Translations under genes and position numbers: made by a program
Shown here: one piece after another, positions 23,444 to 32,665 of the stretch
How the letters are laid out: each line of letters begins with the position of its first letter
How positions within the stretch are numbered: the first letter of the stretch is position 1
NCBI GenBank assembly: GCA_001899235.1
Contig: MKVR01000052.1
Location: forward strand, 1-42,372
Origin: Nitrosospira sp. 56-18
Lineage (GTDB): Bacteria > Pseudomonadota > Gammaproteobacteria > Burkholderiales > Nitrosomonadaceae
Direction of reading: 5' to 3'
DNA length: 42,372 nucleotides
Notes under the pieces: model-generated
Told to the model about the DNA's origin: nothing
What the model saw: only the letters and a program-made list of their open reading frames with translations
Database searches by the model: none

Positions 23444-23454
23444 GGACTTGTTCA
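23444..23454. repeat. Isolated fragment of the MITE-like terminal repeat
   Basis: GACTTGTTCAG is identical to the first 11 bp of the right terminal repeat of the 14063-14340 element; similarity fades after it (AAACCACCTGA). The 23215-23808 gap has no gene I can support. Confidence 0.4.
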
Positions 23455-23629
23455 GAAACCACCTGAGCTTTCAGTATTCATAAACGGATAAACCCCATCA
23501 AGAGATGACAGGCGTGTGAAACTTTGTCACCATGCCGTCAGGATAGTTCAAGATCGGGAATATGTCAGCAAAGGGAGAAAAAAGACGCGATCGATGGGAA
23601 GGAATGAACAGGCAAGCCATTTGATTCAT

Positions 23630-23658
23630 TGGCTCCCCGGCTAGGGCTCGAACCTTGC
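23630..23658 (-). other. Orphan tRNA 3'-end fragment, Asn-like
   Basis: The minus strand reads GCAAGGTTCGAGCCC, then TAGCCGGGGAGCCA. This has a canonical T-loop (TTCGAGC), a T-stem with one mismatch, a 7-nt acceptor 3' strand (CCGGGGA), a discriminator G and a genomic CCA. The end resembles bacterial tRNA-Asn. No matching 5' acceptor strand (TCCCCGG) occurs in the 60-80 bp upstream, so it is not a whole tRNA. Fragments like this are left at attachment sites of integrated elements. Confidence 0.5.
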
Positions 23659-23700
23659 GCTCCCGCGGACCGTGGCGATTCCAGCTTGCATAAGCTTGCA

Positions 23701-23781
23701 TGGATGGGTGGAGCAAAGCGCTACCATCCTGGTACCGGATAAATATTCTGGGTGGATTGCGCTTTGCTTCACCCGTCTTGC
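23701..23781. repeat. REP-B pair, diverged
   Basis: The forward copy at 23701 is TGGATGGGTGGAGCAAAGCG. The inverse copy at 23750-23781 is GGGTGGATTGCGCTTTGC, then TTCACCCGTCTTGC. Together they form a BIME-like inverted pair upstream of nothing and downstream of the EexN-like gene. Confidence 0.55.
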
Positions 23782-23808
23782 ACTTCTGAGCGAGGCCGTA
23801 CCCTCCGG

Positions 23809-24099
23809 CTATGGCGGCGGAATTGACGGCTCCGTTCTTACACCTTCCTTTTCGGTCGCCCATTTAGCCTCGGCGTTTGCGTTGTTGGCCGCGCGGCTGG
23901 CATTGATGCAATCGGGGGTTCCGTCGAGCAAACCGGGATTGGCCCTGCATTCGGCCAGCTTGGCCTCGCGCTCAGCGGCATTTTTTTCGTACCAGTCGAC
24001 CGCGCGCACTGTTCCTTCTCCACTGCGGGTGCCGCACCCCGCCACTAAAGCGGCGCATACGCCCACCGCAACGAAAATGATTTCCAACTTCGTTTTCAT
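23809..24099 (-). CDS. EexN-like small lipoprotein
   Basis: 96 residues. The lipoprotein signal peptide ends in the lipobox LVAGC (C22). The mature part carries VDWYEKNAAEREAKLAECRA, then NPGLLDGTPDCINAS, the hallmark of EexN-family lipoproteins, with two Cys that can form a disulfide. Family members were named for entry exclusion in conjugative plasmids, but many are chromosomal orphans. No conjugation gene is nearby here. It lies between two REP-B pairs. Confidence 0.75.
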   Translation of the reverse strand: MKTKLEIIFVAVGVCAALVAGCGTRSGEGTVRAVDWYEKNAAEREAKLAECRANPGLLDGTPDCINASRAANNANAEAKWATEKEGVRTEPSIPPP

Positions 24100-24166
24100 G
24101 ATGAGATCCCGTCAGGTTTTATCCGCTCCCCTTATCTGGCCGCGTCGTTCTTTCGACCCAGTTTAC

Positions 24167-24256
24167 GTAGGATGGGTGGAGTGAAACGCAACCCATCAAA
24201 AAGCAGCTACCCAGCACCAGGAAAATAATGGGTTACACTTTGCTCAACCATCCTAC
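24167..24256. repeat. REP-B inverted pair
   Basis: The forward copy at 24167-24197 is GTAGGATGGGTGGAGTG-AAACGCAACCCATC, the most canonical copy in the window. The inverse copy at 24228-24256 is ATGGGTTACACTTTGCTC-AACCATCCTAC. It lies between the transketolase stop and the EexN-like gene. Confidence 0.75.
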
Positions 24257-24346
24257 AGTCCACTGCCGCAACGGACGATCTTAAAATGAAACCCGGTCAG
24301 GACGCGTCGTTCAGGCGATGCGTATCCGGACTTCCAGTCCGCAACC

Positions 24347-26542
24347 CTAATCACCAGCTTTAGCCGGTGGTTGTTGAGTCTGGCCACCTTCCCGCGCCGC
24401 ATCGTTCTCGCGACCCAGAAGCCGCAATGCCGCGGCAGTGACATGCTCTGCCGTGAAACCGAAGTGCTTCATATTCTCCTCGCCGGGAGCCGAAGCGCCA
24501 AAATGGTCGATGCCAATCATGGTCCCTTCCGCCCCGGCGAACCGCTCCCATCCCAGGGTTGCGCCCGCTTCAACGGTCACGCGTTTCCGTACTGCCCCTG
24601 GCAGCACTTGTTCGCGGTAAGCCTCATCCTGCTCGGCGAAAATTTCCCAGCTCGGCAGGCTCACCACCCGCGCCCCCACGCCCAGCTCTTTCAACCGCGC
24701 CTGCGCCTTGACGCAAAGACCGACCTCGGAACCCGTCCCGATCAGCAGCACCTGCGGCGCGCCGTCTCCGGCATCGGCAAGAATGTAGCCGCCTCGCGCT
24801 GCTCCCGCGTCCCGTGAATGCGAACGGTCGAGGATGGCAAGATTCTGGCGCGACAGCACCAGCAATGTCGGCGTCGCGCGCTGCACCGCCAGTACCCACG
24901 CTTCCGCGGCCTCGGTCGCATCCGCCGGACGGATGACCGTCAGGCCGGGAATCGCCCGCAGGCCCGCAAGATGCTCGATGGGCTCGTGCGTCGGGCCATC
25001 CTCTCCCACTGCGATGCTGTCGTGGGTAAAGACGTAGACCACCCGCAAACCCATGAGCGCGCCCAGCCGTATGGATGGCTTCATGTAATCCGAAAAAACC
25101 AGGAACGTCGCGCTGAACGGCAGCACGCCTCCATGGGCCGCCATGCCGTTCACGGCCGCACCCATGGCATGCTCGCGCACGCCAAACGCGATGTTGCGGC
25201 CCCCATAGCCCCATGTCCCCCCGACCGCCCCCTCGACTTCCACCTTGCCAGCAGCAGCGGAATCAGCCGGGTCCTCGGGAGGCTGGAAATCGCCCTGCCC
25301 TTTCAGCGCCGTATTGGTCGAGGGGTTCAAATCGGCTGAGCCGCCGACGATGTTCGGAATGAGCGCGGCCAATGCGTTCAGCGCCTGCCCGGCGGCCACG
25401 CGCGTCGAAACCGGCTTGTCCCCCGGCTTCCATTGGGGCATTCCGGATTCGAGGTCCGCAGGCAGCCGTCCTTCCATGACGGCATCCCATTCCTCTGCTT
25501 CCGCCGGAAAAGCCTTGCGGTAGGCATCCAGACGCCGCTGCCACGCCTGCTGCGCTTGCGCCCCGCGGCCGATGGCCTCCCGGAAGTGCGATATCGCCTC
25601 GGGCGGCAGGTAAAAATCGGGGCTTTCCGGCCAGCCCAGCGCCTTCTTTGTCTTCGCCACCTCCTCCTCACCCAGCGGAGAGCCATGCGCATGAAAACTA
25701 TCCTGTTTATCCGGGCTGCCATAGCCAATATGGGTATGCATCAGCAACAGCGAGGGCCGGTCCTTTTCCGCGCGCGCCTCGGCCAGCGCGGCGGCCACGT
25801 CATCGGTATCGTTGCCGTCCGGCACGGTGCGGGTATGCCACCCATAGGCTTCGAACCGCCGAGCGACATCTTCGGTAAACGTGAGGCCGGTCCCTCCCGC
25901 CAGCGTCACGTGGTTCTGGTCGTAGAGATAGATGAGTTTGCCCAGGCGCAGATGCCCCGCGAGCGAGGCAGCCTCGGAAGCCACGCCTTCCATCAGATCG
26001 CCATCCGAGACGAGCACATAAGTGTAATGATCCACGATGGCGTGATCCGGGCGATTGTAGCGGGCTGCGAGCCAGGCTTCGGCAATGGCCATGCCCACGC
26101 CATTGCCGAAACCCTGCCCGAGCGGGCCGGTGGAAACCTCCACGCCGGGAGTGTGGTAGCTGCGCTCGGGATGCCCCGGCGTGTGGCTGCCCCACTGGCG
26201 GAAGCGCTTGATTTCGTCCAGCGGCAAATCATAGCCGGTGAGATGCAGCAGGCTGTAGAGAAGCATCGAACCATGCCCGGCCGACAGCACGAAACGGTCC
26301 CGGTCCGGCCACTGTGGATCGCGCGGGTTGTACTTCAGGTAGCGCGTCCATAGCACATAGGCCATGGCGGCCGCTCCCATGGGCAAACCCGGATGGCCGG
26401 AATTCGCCTTCTGCACCGCATCGACGGAAAGGAAGCGAATGGTATTGATGCACAGCTCATCCAGCGCCTTGCCGGCTTGAACGGATTTCTGCTCTGCTGA
26501 CGCCTGGTCTCCCGCCTGGTCCGCGCTCGATTGAATCGCCAT
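24347..26542 (-). CDS. tkt: Transketolase
   Basis: 731 residues. It transfers two-carbon ketol units in the pentose phosphate and Calvin cycles using thiamine diphosphate. Visible features: [14 protein letters not shown] with H50, the TPP-binding [20 protein letters not shown], the pyrimidine-domain [18 protein letters not shown], the [18 protein letters not shown] loop, and the C-terminal domain ending [20 protein letters not shown]. The ~20-residue N-terminal extension and Gly/Gln-rich tail are slightly longer than in E. coli TktA. It lies 125 bp downstream of glycogen phosphorylase on the same strand. In autotrophic nitrifiers it would serve CO2 fixation, an inference from the presumed host. 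Confidence 0.95.
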   Translation of the reverse strand: MAIQSSADQAGDQASAEQKSVQAGKALDELCINTIRFLSVDAVQKANSGHPGLPMGAAAMAYVLWTRYLKYNPRDPQWPDRDRFVLSAGHGSMLLYSLLHLTGYDLPLDEIKRFRQWGSHTPGHPERSYHTPGVEVSTGPLGQGFGNGVGMAIAEAWLAARYNRPDHAIVDHYTYVLVSDGDLMEGVASEAASLAGHLRLGKLIYLYDQNHVTLAGGTGLTFTEDVARRFEAYGWHTRTVPDGNDTDDVAAALAEARAEKDRPSLLLMHTHIGYGSPDKQDSFHAHGSPLGEEEVAKTKKALGWPESPDFYLPPEAISHFREAIGRGAQAQQAWQRRLDAYRKAFPAEAEEWDAVMEGRLPADLESGMPQWKPGDKPVSTRVAAGQALNALAALIPNIVGGSADLNPSTNTALKGQGDFQPPEDPADSAAAGKVEVEGAVGGTWGYGGRNIAFGVREHAMGAAVNGMAAHGGVLPFSATFLVFSDYMKPSIRLGALMGLRVVYVFTHDSIAVGEDGPTHEPIEHLAGLRAIPGLTVIRPADATEAAEAWVLAVQRATPTLLVLSRQNLAILDRSHSRDAGAARGGYILADAGDGAPQVLLIGTGSEVGLCVKAQARLKELGVGARVVSLPSWEIFAEQDEAYREQVLPGAVRKRVTVEAGATLGWERFAGAEGTMIGIDHFGASAPGEENMKHFGFTAEHVTAAALRLLGRENDAAREGGQTQQPPAKAGD

Positions 26543-26633
26543 ATTGTTCCCCCGTTGGTTGCGTCTAGAGTTGCATCCAGACTCTCACGATAAACTCCCG
26601 GGCTCTGTGCGGCAGGGCACGATTACCGATGCC

Positions 26634-26653
26634 AGGGAACTTCTGAACAATTC
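26634..26653 (+). repeat. Isolated MITE-like terminal repeat
   Basis: AGGGAACTTCTGAACAATTC matches the left terminal repeat of the 14063-14340 element at 18 of 20 positions. It lies between the phosphorylase stop and the transketolase start; no partner end is nearby. Confidence 0.5.
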
Positions 26654-26667
26654 ATGCGTGTCCGCGA

Positions 26668-29214
26668 TCAGCGCTGCCACAGGATCTGGGAGGCTTCCAG
26701 CGGGATGCAGATATCGTCATGGCGCGGAACGAGCCGGGCAGTGTAATCCGTTGCCGGCCGCTCAGCCGGTACGTGTGCGACATAGGCATAGCCCGTGGCC
26801 GCGGCCACCAGCCGATGCATGCGCTGCATCTCCTGGCGCACGGGGGCGCCTTCTGGAACGCCCTCTGCATAGAGCTCGACCCGGACCGCTTCAGGGTCCA
26901 GGCCGTTGAGATAGGCATGCACCACGAATACGTGCTGTCCGCCCTCGGTTTCCACGGTCGCATCGCCGAAATGCAGACCCCCCCATTTCTGCCTGAGCTC
27001 CGACTGCCAGCCGGCTATCCGCGCGCCAAGCGCACCATTGTCGGCGCTGCGCTTCAAGTAGGCTGAGGCGGATGGCAGGTAGTGGCGCTCCGTGTACTCC
27101 CGCACCACGCGGCTGGTCGCGAAACGGGGTGTCAGTTGCGCCATGCTTTTACGCATGCGCGTGACCCAGGCGGTGGGAATTCCCTGTTGGTCGCGCGCAT
27201 AAAATTCGGGTATCACCTGCTGCTCCAGCAGGTCGTAGAGCTGGTTGGCTTCGAATGCATCCCAGGCGGGATCGTCGCCGTGCTCCTTGCCGTCCCCCAA
27301 CGCCCAGCCCACCTCCGGCGTGTAGGCCTCCGCCCACCATCCGTCCAGCACCGAGAGATTGATGCCGCCGTTGACCAGCACCTTCATCCCGCTGGTTCCG
27401 CATGCTTCCCATGGGCGGCGCGGCGTGTTCAGCCATACGTCCACCCCTTGCACCAGTTGCTCCGTCAAGTGCATGTCATAATCGCTGAGGAAGATGATGG
27501 AAGCCCGCGCTCCGGTATGGCGGATGAAGTTTCCCCATTCCTGGATAAGAGCCTTGCCCGCCTCATCGGCGGGGTGCGCCTTGCCAGCCATGATGAGCTG
27601 CACCCGGCGCCGGGGATTGGATAGCAGTCCCAGCAGGCGCTCGCGGTCGTGCAGCAGCAGATCGGGCCTTTTGTAGGTGGCAAAGCGGCGGGCGAATCCG
27701 AGAGTCAGGGCATCCGGATCGAGCAGTCCCTTCGCCCCCTCGACCGCTTCAGGTGGCGCACCGCCGACCGCCAGCTGCAGCGACAGCTCCCGCCGGACGA
27801 ACTCGATCAGTTTCTTGCTGGAATCGCAGCGGAATTGCCAAAGATCGGCATCGGCCATGTTCAGGATCTTCGGTTCCAGCGGTTCCATCGTGTCGATCCA
27901 GCGGTCTTTGCCGCAAACCTCGGTCCAGAGCCGATCCGCCGCCGCCGAGTCCCAGGTTGGCACGTGCACGCCATTGGTCACATGGCCGACAGGCACCTCG
28001 TTGATCGGCCAGTTCGGGAAAAAGGATCCGAAGAGGTGCCGGCTCACCCTGCCGTGCAGGCAGCTGACTGCGTTCACCGCCGCGCTGCCGTTCATGGCGA
28101 GATAGGCCATGTTGAAAGGCTCGCATGCATCATCGGCATTCCTGCGCCCCAGCGCCAGCAACTCGTGGCAGCCGATGCCAAGCTTATGCGTCGCGTAATC
28201 TCCGAGAATACGCGTGATCAAGTCCGGAGCGAAGCGGTCGAAGCCGGCGGCAACCGCCGTGTGGGTAGTGAACAGGTTGCCCGCCCGCGTAATGGCCAGG
28301 GCAGTCCTGAAATCATGCCCGGTCTCCCGCATGCACGACCAGGCGCGCTCCAGAACGGCAAAAGCCGCGTGGCCCTCGTTCAAATGGCAAACCTCCGGCT
28401 TGATGCCCAATTCGGCAAGCAGTTGCCAGCCGCCGATTCCCAGCACTATTTCCTGCTGAAGGCGCAATTCCGGACCACCGCCGTACAATTCGCTGGTAAT
28501 GCCGCGATGCGCGGGATAATTCGCCGCGTCGTTGCTGTCCAGCAGATAAAGCACGGTTTTCCCTACCTGGACCTGCCAGGTGCGCAGCCAGAGCGAATAT
28601 CCCGGCAGCCGGAATTCCAGCCGCAGCCATTCCCCATTGGCGCGGCGCAGTGGCGTGATCGGCAGTTGGCCCGGATCATTGTATGGAAAAAGCGCCTGCT
28701 GTTCGCCATCCTTGCCGATCACCTGCCGGAAATACCCTTGCTGGTATAGCAAGCCGATGCCTATTACCGGAACGCCCAGTTCACTGGCAGTCTTGAGCTG
28801 GTCGCCCGCCACATTGCCCAGCCCCCCCGAGTAGATGGGCAACGCTTCGCTCAGCATGAATTCCATGCAGAAATAGGCGACGCATTTCAGTGGCGCTTGC
28901 GGATGATTTTGCTCGAACCAGGTTGGCGCAGCCAGCGTGCCGCGCCGGTCCTGCACCAGGTCGGCCAGATTGGCGGAGAAAGCCGGATCGGCAAGGCACT
29001 GCTCGAGTTTTTCCTGGGAGACGGTCTGCAACACCACCCAGGGATTGTGTGTGAGCTTCCACAGTGCGGGTTCCAGTTGCTCCCATATGTGGTCGGCGCT
29101 GTGGTTCCATGAAGTGCGCATGTCGAGCGCCAATTCCGCAAGAGAATCGTAACCTTCAAGATCGGGCACAGGATGAAGACTATGCAGCTGCTTGCCCTTG
29201 GTCTGGTCGGTCAT
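26668..29214 (-). CDS. glgP: Alpha-glucan (glycogen) phosphorylase, GT35
   Basis: 848 residues from the ATG at 29214 (AGGAGG just upstream; an in-frame ATG at 29289 lacks one). It releases glucose-1-phosphate from glycogen using pyridoxal phosphate. The N-terminal DUF3417-type region (LAELALDMRTSWNHSADHIW) marks the short bacterial/archaeal class, not the E. coli GlgP type. YFCMEFMLSEALPIYSGGLG, VCHLNEGHAAFA and EACGTSGMKVLVNGGINLSV are the key active-site segments; LDGWWAEAY follows the last one. It precedes transketolase, so stored glucan would feed sugar phosphates into the same pool. Confidence 0.93.
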   Translation of the reverse strand: MTDQTKGKQLHSLHPVPDLEGYDSLAELALDMRTSWNHSADHIWEQLEPALWKLTHNPWVVLQTVSQEKLEQCLADPAFSANLADLVQDRRGTLAAPTWFEQNHPQAPLKCVAYFCMEFMLSEALPIYSGGLGNVAGDQLKTASELGVPVIGIGLLYQQGYFRQVIGKDGEQQALFPYNDPGQLPITPLRRANGEWLRLEFRLPGYSLWLRTWQVQVGKTVLYLLDSNDAANYPAHRGITSELYGGGPELRLQQEIVLGIGGWQLLAELGIKPEVCHLNEGHAAFAVLERAWSCMRETGHDFRTALAITRAGNLFTTHTAVAAGFDRFAPDLITRILGDYATHKLGIGCHELLALGRRNADDACEPFNMAYLAMNGSAAVNAVSCLHGRVSRHLFGSFFPNWPINEVPVGHVTNGVHVPTWDSAAADRLWTEVCGKDRWIDTMEPLEPKILNMADADLWQFRCDSSKKLIEFVRRELSLQLAVGGAPPEAVEGAKGLLDPDALTLGFARRFATYKRPDLLLHDRERLLGLLSNPRRRVQLIMAGKAHPADEAGKALIQEWGNFIRHTGARASIIFLSDYDMHLTEQLVQGVDVWLNTPRRPWEACGTSGMKVLVNGGINLSVLDGWWAEAYTPEVGWALGDGKEHGDDPAWDAFEANQLYDLLEQQVIPEFYARDQQGIPTAWVTRMRKSMAQLTPRFATSRVVREYTERHYLPSASAYLKRSADNGALGARIAGWQSELRQKWGGLHFGDATVETEGGQHVFVVHAYLNGLDPEAVRVELYAEGVPEGAPVRQEMQRMHRLVAAATGYAYVAHVPAERPATDYTARLVPRHDDICIPLEASQILWQR

Positions 29215-29666
29215 GCGGCCTCCTGTCACGGAAGATGCGCAAAATGCGCACGAAAGGTGCGGGGAAGTGAGGCAATCCATTACTGCCACGGAGTAGTTTA
29301 CGCCTTGCCGTCTTCACGTCAAGCCACCCCAGGCTGCCCCAGGCTGCCCCAGGTCATCTCAAGCCGCCTCGGAACCTGCCAGGCGCAGGAAGGCAGCACT
29401 GGCGCCAAAATCGCCAGCACCCGTCCGTTCCGATACGCCGGCAAACGTTGCCTTGCTGCTATATCCCCCATATCTCCCCCTATTCCATAAAGCCGTATCC
29501 ATGCCCCGTGTACCCTATATACCCTGTGTACGGCAGCGAACGGAAATGGCCAGCGGAAGCTTCATATTATTGAAGAGTTTTCGCCGGGATGATCCGGGTG
29601 CCGGCTGACTGGGCAGGACGGAGCACTGCGGAAGCGATGAAACCCGAACAGGATAGGGAGTCGAAA
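29215..29666. other. Intergenic region between divergent genes
   Basis: 452 bp between the phosphorylase start (minus) and a hypothetical gene (plus). It contains short direct repeats of CAGGCTGCCC (about 29331-29352) and of TACCC(T/C)-rich words near 29509-29530. No ORF with a ribosome site or protein-like composition was found. Both divergent promoters must lie here, but none stands out. Confidence 0.4.
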
Positions 29667-30044
29667 ATGGACAAGGAACCGCTGATCGAGCTGCCCTGGC
29701 ATGGACAGGAAACCATCGCCAATGCGCCAAAGCTGCTGGATCAGGCCAGGCAGGTGAAGATCACGCTGCCGGCCAACTATAACCACTCGCTGTTCAGCGT
29801 ATTTCATCCCGGCGCGCCGCCCGGCCACCCCGAGGCGGTGGATGTTTCCGGAGGGCGGGAACTGCTCGTCACGGTTGCATCGATCAAGGGATTGGAGGGG
29901 ATCGCCCGGCTTGCCGACGGCTTGCCGGCGGAAGGGGTAATGGTCCAGGTCGTCAGCCCGCCAGCAATCATAATGACGCTCGAACCTCTTTCAGCGGAAC
30001 TGCCGAACCTCCGCCCAAGCCCAATCAGCGATGACCAGGCTTGA
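29667..30044 (+). CDS. Hypothetical protein
   Basis: 125 residues from the ATG at 29667, preceded by AGGGAG; an upstream in-frame ATG at 29589 has no clear ribosome site. The protein has no signal peptide or membrane helix. It has an amphipathic alpha/beta pattern (QARQVKITLPANYNHSLFSV; GGRELLVTVASIKGLEGIA; GVMVQVVSPPAIIMTLEPLS) and an acidic start. I do not recognise a family. It lies 48 bp before the CYTH gene on the same strand and may be co-transcribed. Confidence 0.6.
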   Translation: MDKEPLIELPWHGQETIANAPKLLDQARQVKITLPANYNHSLFSVFHPGAPPGHPEAVDVSGGRELLVTVASIKGLEGIARLADGLPAEGVMVQVVSPPAIIMTLEPLSAELPNLRPSPISDDQA

Positions 30045-30092
30045 TGCCTCCCGTACCCAAACCCAAACGGCAACGAGCTGAAAACGGACATC

Positions 30093-30584
30093 ATGGGCAA
30101 GGAAATCGAGCGGAAATTCAGGGTGAACAAAGAAAGAGCCGCAGCCTGGCGAAAAGCCCCCTGTCTGGAGATACGGCAGGGCTATCTCTCGCTCGATAAG
30201 GAGCGTACCGTCCGCGTGCGGATCGCCGGCGGCGACGCCTGGCTCGCCGTCAAGGGCATTACCCGGGAAGCTTCCCGATCCGAATACGAATATCCCGTTC
30301 CCATTGCCGATGCGGGGGAAATGCTGGATTTTCTGTGTCTGCACCCTTTAATCGAGAAACGCAGGCATCGTGTCGAGCACCAGGGGTTTCTGTGGGAGGT
30401 TGACGAATTTTACGGAGACAACGCCGGGCTGATCATAGCGGAGATCGAGCTGGAAAGCGCGAACCAGGCTTTCCCCAGGCCGCCGTGGGTTGACGTGGAG
30501 GTGACGCACGACCCCCGCTATTACAACGCCAGCCTGGTGCGCCATCCATACAGCCTGTGGAAATCTGAGCGCGGGACGCCATGA
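30093..30584 (+). CDS. CYTH-domain triphosphate tunnel metalloenzyme
   Basis: 163 residues. The signature ExExK is at residues 4-8 (MGKEIERKF). The tunnel strands are visible: RQGYLSL, TVRVRIAGGDAWLAVKG, SRSEYEYPVP, KRRHRVEHQGFLWEVDEFYG and AEIELESANQAF. Enzymes of this short class hydrolyse inorganic triphosphate or nucleoside triphosphates with Mg2+ or Mn2+. The length is typical of stand-alone bacterial CYTH proteins. It is followed 138 bp later by an EEP-family gene on the same strand. Confidence 0.9.
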   Translation: MGKEIERKFRVNKERAAAWRKAPCLEIRQGYLSLDKERTVRVRIAGGDAWLAVKGITREASRSEYEYPVPIADAGEMLDFLCLHPLIEKRRHRVEHQGFLWEVDEFYGDNAGLIIAEIELESANQAFPRPPWVDVEVTHDPRYYNASLVRHPYSLWKSERGTP

Positions 30585-30722
30585 ATCCCCAGGCGGCAAA
30601 TCCATCAGCTCTGGCAAATCCGGTAAAAACCCGCTGGGCACAGCCTTGCGGCACACCGGCATAAAAACCGTGAACCATGGGAATTCACGGGTATCATATA
30701 AGAAGCGTAGAGGAGAAGGCAT

Positions 30723-31409
30723 ATGAACCTGACGCTCGCCACCTACAATATCCATGCCTGCATCGGCGCGGACGGCCGCTTCGAGCCGGACCGCACCGTG
30801 GACGTGCTGCGCGAACTCGATGCCGATGTCGTGGCGCTGCAGGAAGTCGATCATCACGAAGTCAACGGCTCCGACCTGCTGGACTACCTCGCCGAAAAAA
30901 CAGGCTTGACCCCTATTGCCGGCCCTACCCTCCTGCGCGATACGCGGCATTACGGGAATGCGCTATTGACGCGGCTGCCCATCCTGGCGGTAAACCGGGT
31001 GGACCTTACCCTGCCCGGCCACGAGGCGCGCGGTGCGCTCGACGTGACTCTTGGTTCGAACGGGCGCCGCTTGCAGGTCGTGGCGACACATCTTGGGCTG
31101 AAGCCCTGGGAGCGGCGCCAGCAGGTGCGCCAGTTGCTGAGCCTGTTCGATATCGGCTCCAAGGACGTCTACGTGCTGCTGGGAGACCTCAATGAGTGGT
31201 TCCTGTGGGGAAGGCCCCTGCGCTGGCTGCAGGCGCACTTCAAGCAAACCCCGCACCGGGCGACCTTCCCTTCCCGCCGGCCGTTCATGGCGCTCGATCG
31301 CGTCTGGGTGCACCCGCGCCGCAAGCTCACCGCAGTGGAAGCGCATGTCAGCAAGCTTGCCCGCATCGCCTCCGACCATCTTCCCCTGAAAGGCATCATC
31401 GAAATCTGA
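30723..31409 (+). CDS. Endonuclease/exonuclease/phosphatase (EEP) family hydrolase
   Basis: 228 residues with the full EEP catalytic set: N9 (TYNIHACIG), E41 (ALQEVDHHE), H123 (ATHLGL), D155 and N157 (LLGDLNEW), and D218-H219 (IASDHLPLKG). GAGGAGAAGG precedes the ATG. There is no signal peptide, so it is cytoplasmic. The length and RDTRHYGNALLTRLP segment match small bacterial EEP proteins often found near phospholipase D or DedA genes; here that context is absent. The substrate (a phosphodiester or phospholipid headgroup) is unknown. Confidence 0.85.
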   Translation: MNLTLATYNIHACIGADGRFEPDRTVDVLRELDADVVALQEVDHHEVNGSDLLDYLAEKTGLTPIAGPTLLRDTRHYGNALLTRLPILAVNRVDLTLPGHEARGALDVTLGSNGRRLQVVATHLGLKPWERRQQVRQLLSLFDIGSKDVYVLLGDLNEWFLWGRPLRWLQAHFKQTPHRATFPSRRPFMALDRVWVHPRRKLTAVEAHVSKLARIASDHLPLKGIIEI

Positions 31410-31448
31410 AAAAAAGGATCGGATCCTGATCCCCCTCGAATGGATTTT

Positions 31449-31479
31449 GCAGGCCGGGTTAGCGCGAGCTTAATCCGAC
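31449..31479 (+). repeat. REP-A palindrome, strongly diverged
   Basis: GCAGGCCGGGTTAGCGCGAG-CTTAATCCGAC. Only one arm (TTAATCCGAC) matches the family well. Confidence 0.55.
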
Positions 31480-31520
31480 AATTCCGCCCTAATCCATCCG
31501 CTTATTTATACCCAGATTTT

Positions 31521-31689
31521 GTAGGTCGGATTAGCGCAGTGTAATCCGACTTCCCACTTCCCATTCCTCATCCATCCGGCTATTCATGCCCCACGCTGCG
31601 GGTTCCGCTACGCCCCGACCCCAATCGAGTGGATATAGCCCTGCCTCCGCATAGAATCTGTAGGTCGGATTAGCGCAGCGTAATCCGAC
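31521..31689. repeat. REP-A + RAYT 3'-end relic + REP-A composite
   Basis: REP-A copies lie at 31521-31550 and 31660-31689. Between them, about 31551-31653, is the 3' end of a REP-associated transposase gene on the minus strand. It translates YAEAGLYPLDWGRGVAEPAA, matching the C-terminal segment at 39431-39526. There is no transposase 5' part. The rest of 31410-32059 has no supported gene. Confidence 0.75.
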
Positions 31690-32059
31690 ATTCCGACTGA
31701 TTTGCGCCGCAATCCCGGGCATACCCGAAACTGCTTCCCACTCTTCCCGAATTACTGGTGCGGCCTCATCGATCTATTCCCGGAGTCAGTTCATGGCGTA
31801 GCCGCGTAATATCCGCGATCTCCGCAATCGGCGTTTACGTTCTCCACCGCACAGAACCATCCTGCTGCATGCGGCATCATTGCATCACGCTGTCCACGTA
31901 TTTCACTTCTGCTGTATCCCGGTTACCCCTTTGCAAGGCAGAAAACGTGGATTTTTTATAAGCCTCGGCCGTTTCTACTGCAGACCCCAACCTGCGGCGG
32001 ATGGGAACCAGATACTTCCCAACCGGTAAAACGGCTCTTCCCGATAGGAGGAAAAGAAA

Positions 32060-32602
32060 ATGTTAGGAAAAATTGTCACCATAGCCGCAGCCGCTGCGGG
32101 CGGAATCATGCTGTCGAAGCATTTTCGGAAATCTTACGACCCGGATAAATCCACAGTGGAAGAGTCCATAGAAGTCAATGTTCCAGTAAGCACAGCCTAC
32201 AACCAGTGGACCCAGTTCGAGGATTTTCCGAAGTTCATGAAAGGCGTTACCGAGGTTCATCAGATCGACGATACACACCTGCACTGGCGCGCCAGGATTG
32301 GAGGCAGGGAGGAAGAGTGGGATTGTGAAATCACCGAGCAGACGCCTGATCAGCGAATCGCCTGGCACAGCACAGGCGGAGCGGAAAATGCCGGGGTGAT
32401 GACCTTTCATAAAATCGCCGATTCCAGGACGCGCATCATGCTGCAGATGGATTACAGCCCGAAAGGCTTCGTGGAGGGGTTCGGCAACGCCCTGGGCGCG
32501 GTCGGAGCACGCACTCGTGGCGACCTGAAACGCTTCAAGAAGTTTATCGAGGAGCAGGGAAAGGAAACGGGAGCCTGGCGCGGCACCGTGGCTCAACACT
32601 GA
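32060..32602 (+). CDS. SRPBCC family protein (cyclase/dehydrase-like)
   Basis: 180 residues. The N-terminal 25 residues are small and hydrophobic (IVTIAAAAAGGIMLSKHF), like a membrane anchor. The SRPBCC domain follows: SIEVNVPVSTAYNQWTQFEDFPKFMKGV, then HLHWRARIGGREEEWDCEIT and RTRIMLQMDYSPKG. This fits the subgroup often found with stress-linked small proteins; the ligand is unknown. GGAGGAAAAGAAA precedes the ATG. No transcriptional partner within 300 bp. Confidence 0.85.
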   Translation: MLGKIVTIAAAAAGGIMLSKHFRKSYDPDKSTVEESIEVNVPVSTAYNQWTQFEDFPKFMKGVTEVHQIDDTHLHWRARIGGREEEWDCEITEQTPDQRIAWHSTGGAENAGVMTFHKIADSRTRIMLQMDYSPKGFVEGFGNALGAVGARTRGDLKRFKKFIEEQGKETGAWRGTVAQH

Positions 32603-32665
32603 CTTCGACCGTCCAAAGCAGGCCGTCAGCCAGTCTATCTATTGATTCGGCTGGAAAATACCATG

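Noticed and set aside
23498-23863. 121-codon minus-strand ORF upstream of the kinase
   Set aside because: It runs through a REP-B pair and the tRNA-like fragment, so it is a chance reading frame.
29221-29289. ATG at 29289 as the phosphorylase start
   Set aside because: The added 25 residues are Cys-rich and unlike the family, and AGGAGG stands before the ATG at 29214.
31758-31961. 67-codon ORF in the REP-rich gap
   Set aside because: No ribosome site or recognisable domain; composition unlike neighbouring genes.
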